Assembly: GCA_910577335.1 (NCBI GenBank)
Contig: CAJTMJ010000081.1
Location: forward strand, 1-5,084
Direction of reading: 5' to 3'
DNA from: an uncultured Duncaniella sp.
GTDB lineage: Bacteria > Bacteroidota > Bacteroidia > Bacteroidales > Muribaculaceae
DNA: 5,084 nt
How positions within the stretch are numbered: position 1 is the first letter of the stretch; every line of letters starts with the position of its first letter. Shown here in pieces: positions 1 through 5,063 of the stretch. The notes under the pieces were generated by a model that saw only the letters and a list, made by a program, of their open reading frames with translations, did not search any database and was not told the origin of the DNA. Position numbers and translations under genes: made by a program.

Positions 1-53
1 CGACTGAAAATTAAGTGTTTAACAGCATAAATTTAATTTTTGTCATCTACTAA

Positions 54-290
54 ATCGAATATTATATCGATGAATACAATAATGAAGGGAACCGCATCAC
101 CAAATATGCCAACATTTACAGGTATGAGGTAGGTGATTTTGTCGGACTTATGGATCTTGATGGCAAACCGATAACGCCTCCTATATACTGGAGCATCGAG
201 TGCATCTCACCCAACATCTTTAATTGCTATATCCCCAATGCCGGAGCATCTATCCTTCTCGACCGTAAAGGGAATAAAATAAACGATTAA
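54..290 (+). pseudogene. WG-repeat-like protein, C-terminal fragment with no start
   Basis: An open frame of 78 codons runs from just after an in-frame TAA (51-53) to a TAA at 288-290. Its middle reads VGDFVGLMDLDGKPITPP, followed by an aromatic/hydrophobic stretch (IYWSI, then PNIFNCYI) and a second weak unit, ASILLDRKGNKIND. This G-L-x-D-x-x-G-K-x-I-x-P-P pattern is typical of WG repeats, which occur in tandem in large Bacteroidetes proteins of mostly unknown function. The only in-frame ATG (150-152) would cut a repeat in half, and no promoter or start precedes the frame. The 50 bases to the left are AT-rich and do not read as protein. I infer a remnant whose 5' part was lost by deletion or insertion near position 50. 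A real 46-aa peptide from the internal ATG is possible but unlikely. Confidence 0.5.
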
Positions 291-315
291 TGTTATAACG
301 AGCAAAAGTATTAAA

Positions 316-745
316 CGCTAAAAGCTAACAAATTCCTCATCAATGAGAAAATTAATATTCAAGTTATAGGAGCAATAGCTATTGGGGCAACTCTCAGCTT
401 GATAGTGCAGCATAGTAATTACTCATTGCTCCCTCCGATAACTCAGCATTGACCTGCTGATGAATCCGATGCTGAGTTATCGGGGAAATTAAGGAACGAT
501 TTGAGGTTATAGCTAATTATCCACTCTTTCTTGCATGGCATGATAGATTAATAAGTTCGAATAAGATAGAGGATATTATTGAAGCTTGGCAGTCACCATG
601 CCCTATTCTTAAAGGTACAAAATGGGAATAACAATGCTTCTATAAGCAAAAAGATTTGGACGATTTTTAGTGATGTAGAAATACTGATCCATTTCTGACA
701 TTCCTCAAAAACATCTGCAATCTTAACCTTGAAGAACAGCCTTGA
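316..745 (+). pseudogene. decayed coding remnant, unidentified, with several stops and a frame change
   Basis: No intact gene is present, but protein-like runs follow each other on the plus strand. A first frame, open after a TAA, contains a hydrophobic stretch (INIQVIGAIAIGATLSLIV) resembling a membrane segment. It reaches a TGA after PPITQH, then continues as PADESDAELSGKLRND. A second frame is open from 476 to a TAA at 629-631 (EIKERFEVIANYPLFLAWHD, later KIEDIIEAWQSPCPIL) with no start codon. Beyond that TAA the same frame resumes as QCFYKQKDLDDF, meets two stops, and runs on as DPFLTFLKNICNLNLEEQP to a TGA. I infer one small, perhaps membrane-anchored, protein gene degraded by a frameshift near 485 and several nonsense changes. 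I do not recognise the family. Chance readings in AT-rich DNA remain an alternative. Confidence 0.3.
435..483. repeat. long perfect inverted repeat (15-bp arms, 19-nt loop)
   Basis: CCGATAACTCAGCAT at 435-449 is the exact reverse complement of ATGCTGAGTTATCGG at 469-483. One G-T pair and one more C-G pair extend it outward on the plus-strand transcript. No T-run follows on either strand, so it does not look like a rho-independent terminator. The loop contains a second TGCTGA (455-460) that could pair with CAGCA of the left arm (444-448), so a shorter competing hairpin is possible. Confidence 0.7.
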
Positions 746-788
746 ATCCAAAAGGAATTAACGCTTAATGAACTGTTATTATTTATAT

Positions 789-832
789 TAATCGATGTTA
801 CAGATTTCAATAATCAATGTTACAGATTTCAA
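789..832. repeat. 22-bp tandem direct repeat, two copies
   Basis: TAATCGATGTTACAGATTTCAA (789-810, with its last bases CAGATTTCAA) is followed without a gap by a copy at 811-832 that differs by one base (G794 versus A816). A fragment, TTTCAATT, continues at 833-840. There are no spacers, so this is not a CRISPR. Repeated TGTTACAG-starting units of about 20 bp near an end are known in IS21-type insertion sequences, and tandem sites of this size can also bind a recombinase or excisionase accessory protein. No transposase gene is visible, so its role is unresolved. Confidence 0.75.
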
Positions 833-931
833 TTTCAATTCGTTCAGCCGGAAATAATGACATCCATTTCGATAGAATTGGTTGGTTGCGGCGGGGTCGG
901 TTGACACCGCGTTGACTCAGGCTGAAATTTA

Positions 932-968
932 AAATTGCAAGTGATTAATTCTCTATCACTTGCAATTT
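932..968. terminator. perfect 14-bp hairpin, possible terminator
   Basis: AAATTGCAAGTGAT (932-945) and ATCACTTGCAATTT (955-968) pair perfectly across a 9-nt loop. On the plus strand the stem's own TTT is followed by CTTGGGG, a poor tail. On the minus strand the stem is followed by a T/A-rich run, so termination of leftward transcripts is somewhat better supported. No intact gene ends here in either direction. It could instead be a structural or protein-binding element at the edge of a mobile element. Confidence 0.5.
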
Positions 969-970
969 CT

Positions 971-995
971 TGGGGTGCCCATAGCAGGCACACAA
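971..995. repeat. imperfect inverted repeat with 7-bp centre, candidate attachment core
   Basis: GTGCC (975-979) and GGCAC (987-991) pair across a 7-bp centre, CATAGCA. Two outer pairs (971/995 and 973/993) also match, giving a partly symmetric 25-bp site. Tyrosine recombinases act on imperfect inverted core sites separated by 6-8 bp, and the site lies about 260 bp upstream of such a gene. This is structural analogy only; no second copy is visible in the window. Confidence 0.25.
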
Positions 996-1102
996 CTGCG
1001 CAATTATAAAAAAAATATGAGAAAGAATATGCCTATATATCAGTGAATTAAATTTTAGCTTATTCTCGTTATTTGGATATTTTTGCCCTTATTTTTGCAT
1101 TT

Positions 1103-1243
1103 AGTACACTTTTAGTACACCTTGAGTCAAATACTTTTCTTAACTTTGCGATGACATAATTCCAACCGGAAAAAGTGTACTTTTCGTCGGGGGTACTCCC
1201 GGTGTACTTATAATTGCAGGTTGGAGAACTGAATACACTTAAA
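1103..1243. repeat. GTACAC/GTGTAC repeat cluster upstream of the integrase
   Basis: AGTACACTTTT (1103-1113) and AGTACACCTTG (1114-1124) are direct repeats exactly 11 bp apart. AAAAGTGTACT (1171-1181) is the exact reverse complement of the first, and GGTGTACTTAT (1201-1211) is another inverted copy. A weaker AATACACTTAA lies at 1232-1242. Between the inverted copies sits GGGTACTCCC (1191-1200), and an outer pair, TCCAACC (1161-1167) and GGTTGGA (1219-1225), encloses them. The copies flank the probable integrase promoter. The arrangement fits arm-type recombinase sites or an autoregulatory operator; that function is inferred. Confidence 0.6.
1141..1148 (+). promoter_or_regulatory. probable integrase promoter, -7 box only
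   Basis: TAACTTTG matches the Bacteroidetes -7 consensus TAnnTTTG, 108 bp upstream of the integrase start. No TTTG lies at the usual 19-21 bp upstream; the nearest candidate, TTG at 1122-1124, is 16 bp away. The promoter may be weak or need an activator. GTACAC repeats lie on both sides, so repression by the integrase or an element-encoded regulator is plausible. Confidence 0.4.
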
Positions 1244-1256
1244 ACCCTCTCACTCT

Positions 1257-2492
1257 ATGGCAAAGCTACAGAAACAGACCAAGCAGAACCCTAAGCTCGA
1301 GCAGCGCGAACTGAAAGACGGACGCATTGCACTCTACCTTGAATACTACCTCGGACGAAGCGAGGAGATGGTGAAAGATGCCGACGGCAAAGTGGTGTAT
1401 TACACCGAAGGAGCGATGAAGGGCAAGCCGAAGAAAAAAGTTACCCATCTCCGCAAGAAGGAGTCGCTGCCTTTCTATCTCATTGCCAAACCGACTTCGC
1501 CGATGGAGCGTCAGCAGAATCGTGAAATCCTCGAAATGGCGGAGAAAATCCGCTTCGAGAAGGAGCAGGAGCTGAAGGAACAGCAGACCGGCTTGCGTCT
1601 TGCGAAGCATCCCAAAGAAATCAATTTCTTCGATTACTTCCAGTCGTTCATCGACAATTACACGAAGAAGGACGTCCGCCACATGCGCCGTGGTCTTGCC
1701 ATATTCAAAGAATTCCTGAAGGAGAAGAAAAAGTACAAGGCTTTTGTAGAAACCATCCATCCCGGCCAGATTACAAAGGAGATGATTCGGGAGTTCGCCG
1801 AGTATCTTCAGTCGAGGTTCAATGGCGAAGGACCGCATACTCTCTTCCAGCGATTCAAGAAAGTGTTCAAGAAGGCAACCGAAGATGAAATCTTCCTGCG
1901 GAACCCGTGCGAAGGCGTGGTTATCAAAATCGACAGCCAGCAGCTCAAGAAAGACATTCTCTCGATGGACGAAATCAAGCAGCTCGCACTAACACATTAC
2001 CCAAACGAGAATCCCGATATACGTCGGGCGTTCCTCTTCTGCCTATTTGCCGGACTGCGGTTCTGCGATGTCAAGGACTTGACTTTCGCACAGGTCGATT
2101 TCTCAAACCGACTCCTCCGATTCAATCAGGCGAAGACTGCCGGACACAGCTCGGCAAGTTGGGTCAACATGCCGTTAAGCGATACTCACCTCAAACTCAT
2201 GGGCGAGACGGAGAACGGCGACAAGAACCAGCTCATCTTTCCCTTACCTTCCCACACAATGTGCCTGAAGGCATTGCGACATTGGACTGCCCGTGCCGGA
2301 ATCGAGAAACACATCACCTGGCACTGCGCCCGCCATTCGTTCGCGGTCAATCTGCTCAACAACGGAGCCAACATCAAAACCGTTGCCTCACTCCTCGGCC
2401 ATGCCGGACTCAAACATACTGAGAAATACACCCGTGCCGTCGATTCACTCAAACGCGAAGCCATCGACTCGCTGCCTAATATTTCATTTTGA
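1257..2492 (+). CDS. tyrosine recombinase (phage-type site-specific integrase)
   Basis: This 411-aa protein is a cytoplasmic DNA-cutting and rejoining enzyme of the tyrosine recombinase family, full length for Bacteroidetes integrases. The first 115 residues, very rich in Lys/Glu, match the position of the arm-binding domain. Residues about 120-220 (FFDYFQSFIDNY to LRNPCEG) are the SAM-like core-binding domain. Residues about 233-400 are the catalytic domain: Arg268 in AGLRFCD, Lys293 in NQAKTAG, His356-x-x-Arg359 in WHCARHSFA, His382 in LLGHAG, and nucleophile Tyr391 in EKYTRA. All are present, so the enzyme looks active. ATG 1257 is chosen because it begins the basic N-terminus and follows the probable promoter; no Shine-Dalgarno is seen. 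It abuts a RhuM-Fic gene lacking its 5' part, and repeats resembling recombinase sites lie upstream. It may serve an integrative element or a local DNA rearrangement; which one cannot be told here. Confidence 0.95.
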   Translation: MAKLQKQTKQNPKLEQRELKDGRIALYLEYYLGRSEEMVKDADGKVVYYTEGAMKGKPKKKVTHLRKKESLPFYLIAKPTSPMERQQNREILEMAEKIRFEKEQELKEQQTGLRLAKHPKEINFFDYFQSFIDNYTKKDVRHMRRGLAIFKEFLKEKKKYKAFVETIHPGQITKEMIREFAEYLQSRFNGEGPHTLFQRFKKVFKKATEDEIFLRNPCEGVVIKIDSQQLKKDILSMDEIKQLALTHYPNENPDIRRAFLFCLFAGLRFCDVKDLTFAQVDFSNRLLRFNQAKTAGHSSASWVNMPLSDTHLKLMGETENGDKNQLIFPLPSHTMCLKALRHWTARAGIEKHITWHCARHSFAVNLLNNGANIKTVASLLGHAGLKHTEKYTRAVDSLKREAIDSLPNISF

Positions 2493-2517
2493 TGTAAAAC
2501 ATTTGACTAAAAATTAA

Positions 2518-3367
2518 CACCTTAAGAAAATCTTCGCATCCGGCGAACGTCAAGAAGATGTGGTTATTTCCAAAATGGAAACAACCACTCGGCATGGTGC
2601 GATAGCCGGAAAGACGCAGACTACAGAAACCAACTTCTATAATCCTGATGCTATCCTTTCGGTAGGCTATCGAGTTAGCTCCAAGAACGCCACGGCGTTT
2701 CGCATCTGGGCTAATCACGTGTTGAAACAATACCTCTTACATGGCTACACCATCAACGAGCGAGTTGCCGCGCAGAAATATGGCGAGTTGAGTCAGTTGG
2801 TCAAGGTATTGGGTCGCACTATACCGAATCAGGAGAAGTTGACAGAGGACAGTCGCTCGCTGCTCAATGTTGTTGTTGATTATACATACGCACTCGACAC
2901 CCTTGACCGCTACGATTATCAGGAGTTGAAGATTGATGACACTACCGGCAAAGAGGCATTCCATGCCACATACGAAAACGCGATGGAAGTCATCCACGGA
3001 CTTCATGAGAAATTCGGTGGCAGCACACTTTTCGGCAACGAGAAGTATGACTCTTTCAAAAGCTCCATCGGACAGATATACCAGACATTCGGCGGCGTTG
3101 ACCTCTATCCATCAGTGGAAGAGAAAGCAGCTATGCTTTTATACCTCGTTACCAAGAACCACTCCTTTAGCGACGGCAACAAACGCATTGCCGCCACACT
3201 GTTCCTATGGTTCCTCAATGGCAACGGCATCCTTTATAATGAGGACTGCTCCAAGCGTATTGCCGACAACACCCTTGTTGCCCTCACCCTAATGATTGCC
3301 GAAAGCCGCACCGAAAAAAGACACAATGGTCAAAGTCATAGTCAATCTCATCAATAAGAATAACTGA
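2518..3367 (+). pseudogene. RhuM-Fic family protein gene, broken at both ends
   Basis: Homology begins in mid-domain. Directly after an in-frame TAA (2515-2517) the frame reads HLKKIFASGERQEDVVISKM, then TNFYNPDAILSVGYRVSS and FRIWANHVLKQYLLHGY, the hallmark of the RhuM N-terminal domain. About 50 codons that normally precede it, including the WLTQ/QMA-LF segment, are absent. The longest readable protein, from GTG 2560 to TAA 3357, is 265 aa; intact relatives are roughly 310-340 aa. Its C-terminal Fic/Doc domain keeps the active-site motif HSFSDGNKR (residues 201-209 from GTG 2560; bases 3160-3186). Fic enzymes transfer AMP or another phosphate-containing group to target proteins. After AESRTE the frame changes at an A6 run (3314-3319); one A fewer would give KDTMVKVIVNLINKNN and a stop at 3365-3367, resembling the family C-terminus. 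RhuM-Fic genes often sit in Bacteroidetes type I restriction loci. Product activity is doubtful. Confidence 0.8.
3314..3319 (+). other. A6 run at the frameshift point of the RhuM-Fic gene
   Basis: The frame in use ends in a low-complexity tail, RHNGQSHSQSHQ, unlike the domain before it. The frame entered by removing one A from this run gives a hydrophobic helix-like end, TMVKVIVNLINKNN. This points to a one-base insertion in the homopolymer, either a true mutation, slipped-strand variation, or a sequencing/assembly error. Confidence 0.65.
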
Positions 3368-3399
3368 TTTAAATCTCGTCTATAGCCATTGAGCTTGGC

Positions 3400-3428
3400 T
3401 GTTTTGCGTGAATTATGCACGCAAAACA
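3400..3428. repeat. perfect inverted repeat, 11-bp arms and 7-bp centre
   Basis: TGTTTTGCGTG (3400-3410) and CACGCAAAACA (3418-3428) are exact reverse complements around AATTATG. It lies 9 bp upstream of the -33 box of the next gene's promoter and 32 bp after the RhuM-Fic remnant. No T-run follows, so a terminator is unlikely. An operator for the ATPase promoter or a symmetric recombinase-type site would fit the size. Both are inferences. Confidence 0.65.
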
Positions 3429-3437
3429 CCTCGTGGA

Positions 3438-3469
3438 TTTGTATGAACCGATTTTTAGTGTTAATTTTG
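3438..3469 (+). promoter_or_regulatory. Bacteroidetes-type promoter of the AAA ATPase gene
   Basis: TTTG at 3438-3441 and TAATTTTG at 3462-3469 are separated by 20 bp, matching the Bacteroidetes housekeeping sigma consensus (TTTG, 19-21 bp, TAnnTTTG). Transcription would start near 3475, leaving a leader of about 17 bases before ATG 3492. This makes the ATPase an independent transcription unit, not a continuation from RhuM-Fic. Confidence 0.8.
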
Positions 3470-3491
3470 CATTCAAATTAGGACAAATGAT

Positions 3492-4802
3492 ATGATTGAA
3501 TCGTTCACCATAAAGAATTATATGTGCTACCGTGAGGAAACGGAGTTCTCTTTCGTTGCCTCAAAGAAAGAAGGTAAAAAAAATAGCTTACCTCCCTCGT
3601 GGTATAAAGAAATCGGTGGTAAACGCATCCTTCGGCTACTTATATGTGTTGGACTCAATGGTTCTGGTAAATCAAAGTTATTCTCAGCTCTTAAATATTT
3701 GAGATCATTAGCAATTAGCCGGCCAACAAAAACATCAGAAAAGCCCATTTACAGGCCGTTCCTACTTGATAACCATTCATATAATGAGCCAACTGAGCTA
3801 CAATTAACATATTACATAGATGAGGTATGTTATAAATACCGCCTCAAGGTATCGCAAGATCGAATTGAGGAAGAAGAATTAATTGTTAAGGAAAGTCGTC
3901 CCTCTCGAGTCTATTTTAGAACCTATGACAGTAACACAGATAAAGTACAAATAATTTATGGAAACTGTTGTGACTTATCAAGGAATGATAGACATGACCT
4001 AGAGGTTAATACAGTTGCAAACTCAACGGTTCTATCTGTCTTTGCGTCATTAAATCTTGAAAGCCAGATCTTATCTTCAAATTTATTATACTTTGAGGAT
4101 AGAATAAGCTATGTAAAAAAAAGCGATAGAAGTCTAGCCGATAAGCTGAAAACAGATGATCCTGATAAGGATGCTTTAATGAAGAAAATGATTCTTCGGC
4201 TACTTAAAGATGTAAATACAAATATTTGTGACTATGAAGTAGAAGATCACATAATAAGTGTTTCTGAAATAGAAGCATCTGGTGTCCATGATTCTCTTGT
4301 TAAAGCACTGATGTGTCAATTCCCGTCAGGTCTGCCAAGCAAGACTTTAAAATTTATACATTTAACAAGTGAAGGTAAACAAAAACTTGATTCTGAATTA
4401 GAATCGTACGGCACGATGAATATCATTCGATTGTTGGTCGTTTTGTTTGACATAATTCTAGGCAAAAAGTCAACAACCATAGATGAAATAGAAGCGGGAA
4501 TTCACACAAAAGCTTTGGAATTTATTCTAAAAATGTATCTTTCTTTAGCTAAAGATTGCCAACTGATAGTGGCTACCCATGATCTTCAATTATTAAATGC
4601 GGATTTTTTGCGTCGAGATGCTGTAAGGCTCTTCAATAAAAACAGAGATTCGGGCACTATTTCAGTAAAAAAACCGGATTACATTCATAATACGGTTAGC
4701 TTTTTTAGAACTTATTATCGAGATGTTGCTTCTGAGATTGACGATATTATCAATCAATGGACTGTTTTTGAGGACTACGAAAAGGAATTATTTGGTGAAT
4801 AG
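3492..4802 (+). CDS. AAA/ABC-type ATPase, COG1106 (AAA_15) family, solo gene
   Basis: This 436-aa cytoplasmic protein is an ABC-like P-loop ATPase. The N-terminus, MIESFTIKNYMCYREETEFSF, is the usual opening strand pair of this family. Walker A is GLNGSGKS (residues 54-61). An ABC-signature-like segment, ESYGTMNIIRLL, lies at about 304-315. Walker B with the catalytic acid is TTIDEIEAGIH (about 328-338, Asp331 and Glu332), and the switch histidine is His363 in VATHD. The middle (about 100-290) is the variable lid or coiled region. ATG 3492 is used because an ATG five bases upstream stops at once. RloA-like members are often paired with RloB or a toxin-like partner in phage-defence or abortive-infection pairs; none overlaps here. 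It has its own promoter and terminator and is visibly more AT-rich than the two upstream genes, which suggests separate acquisition. The ATPase call is firm; the defence role is inference. Confidence 0.88.
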   Translation: MIESFTIKNYMCYREETEFSFVASKKEGKKNSLPPSWYKEIGGKRILRLLICVGLNGSGKSKLFSALKYLRSLAISRPTKTSEKPIYRPFLLDNHSYNEPTELQLTYYIDEVCYKYRLKVSQDRIEEEELIVKESRPSRVYFRTYDSNTDKVQIIYGNCCDLSRNDRHDLEVNTVANSTVLSVFASLNLESQILSSNLLYFEDRISYVKKSDRSLADKLKTDDPDKDALMKKMILRLLKDVNTNICDYEVEDHIISVSEIEASGVHDSLVKALMCQFPSGLPSKTLKFIHLTSEGKQKLDSELESYGTMNIIRLLVVLFDIILGKKSTTIDEIEAGIHTKALEFILKMYLSLAKDCQLIVATHDLQLLNADFLRRDAVRLFNKNRDSGTISVKKPDYIHNTVSFFRTYYRDVASEIDDIINQWTVFEDYEKELFGE

Positions 4803-4832
4803 ATTGTACTGAAAATTTTGACACATATAATC

Positions 4833-4864
4833 AATAGAGACAAATTTATTGTCTCTATTTTTTT
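4833..4864 (+). terminator. rho-independent terminator after the ATPase gene
   Basis: AATAGAGACAA (4833-4843) pairs perfectly with TTGTCTCTATT (4849-4859) over a 5-nt loop, followed by an unbroken T-run to 4864. It begins 31 bases after the ATPase stop codon. The stem is preceded by only one A pair, so it favours rightward transcripts. It closes the ATPase unit and separates it from the gene at 5056. Confidence 0.88.
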
Positions 4865-4881
4865 GCGGGACTATTATATAA

Positions 4882-4958
4882 CGTGTAAATTCCACTTAAA
4901 TACACCACAGGCTATCGTTTAACGTAAATCACATTGCGATTTACGTGAAATTTACACG
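4882..4958. repeat. nested inverted repeats upstream of the right-hand promoter
   Basis: The outer pair is CGTGTAAATT (4882-4891) and AATTTACACG (4949-4958). The inner pair is ACGTAAATC (4922-4930) and GATTTACGT (4938-4946), around a 7-bp centre. All four arms share a CGT(GT)AAAT core, so this is four copies of one motif in two orientations, ending 6 bp before the -33 box at 4965. The likely role is a multi-site operator for the next gene; element-end or recombinase binding sites are an alternative. Confidence 0.65.
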
Positions 4959-4964
4959 GTTTTA

Positions 4965-4996
4965 TTTGAATATTAAGAAACTTTTGGTTAATTTTG
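4965..4996 (+). promoter_or_regulatory. Bacteroidetes-type promoter of the right-edge gene
   Basis: TTTG at 4965-4968 and TAATTTTG at 4989-4996 have the same 20-bp spacing as the ATPase promoter, and both share the 12-mer GTTAATTTTGCA (4987-4998 and 3460-3471). The start site would be near 5003, giving a leader of about 53 bases before ATG 5056. Confidence 0.8.
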
Positions 4997-5027
4997 CAGC
5001 GTTGACTCGAAATTAAAACCCTGGCTA

Positions 5028-5063
5028 ATGGACCAGAGAGTTGACATTCTTTATTATGAGTGA
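5028..5063 (+). other. possible 11-codon leader ORF overlapping the next gene
   Basis: ATG 5028 opens a short frame, MDQRVDILYYE, ending at TGA 5061-5063, eight bases into the next reading frame. It lies within the predicted leader of the 5056 transcript. Overlap of this kind can couple translation of two frames. No ribosome-binding site is clear and the length is easily met by chance. Confidence 0.2.

Larger units (their letters stand above)
746..1100. other. gene-free stretch between debris and integrase control region
   Basis: I see no gene here. It holds the 22-bp tandem repeat, a short GC-rich patch (about 880-920) unlike its AT-rich surroundings, two GTTGAC words 11 bp apart (900-905 and 911-916), the 932-968 hairpin, the 971-995 inverted repeat, and an A/T-rich run to 1100. 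TATTTTTG at 1078-1085 and 1090-1097 resemble -7 boxes, but neither has a TTTG at the right distance. The patchwork composition suggests a junction of sequences with different origins. Confidence 0.5.

Noticed and set aside
789..840. CRISPR array
   Set aside because: The two 22-bp units are directly adjacent with no spacer, and no cas gene is present.
857..904. Short ORF ending VGCGGVG, resembling a ThiF/E1 nucleotide-binding motif
   Set aside because: It is only 15 codons, ends immediately after the motif, and has no supporting sequence downstream in any frame.
815..940. Minus-strand coding-like run (QRGVNRPRRNQPILSKWM) that might be a transposase tail
   Set aside because: It spans only about 45 codons, has a stop upstream and no recognisable transposase motif; not enough to call a gene.
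1266..1838. 190-codon open frame on the minus strand inside the integrase gene
   Set aside because: It is antisense to a clear recombinase domain, Leu/Phe-rich as expected of a shadow of Lys/Glu-rich coding, and has no recognisable motif or promoter.
1907..2422. 171-codon plus-strand frame overlapping the integrase catalytic domain
   Set aside because: It is out of frame with the conserved catalytic residues and rich in Arg/Pro/His, as expected of a frame-shifted shadow.
2560..2562. GTG as the true start of a short functional RhuM-Fic protein
   Set aside because: Family-like sequence continues upstream in the same frame to 2518, so GTG is only the first possible start inside a truncated domain; no promoter or ribosome site is seen before it.
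3314..3319. Programmed ribosomal frameshift at the A6 run
   Set aside because: No supporting hairpin or Shine-Dalgarno-like stimulator is evident, and the gene is already missing its 5' end, so mutation is simpler.
3400..3428. Rho-independent terminator of the RhuM-Fic gene
   Set aside because: The stem is strong but no T-run follows on either strand.
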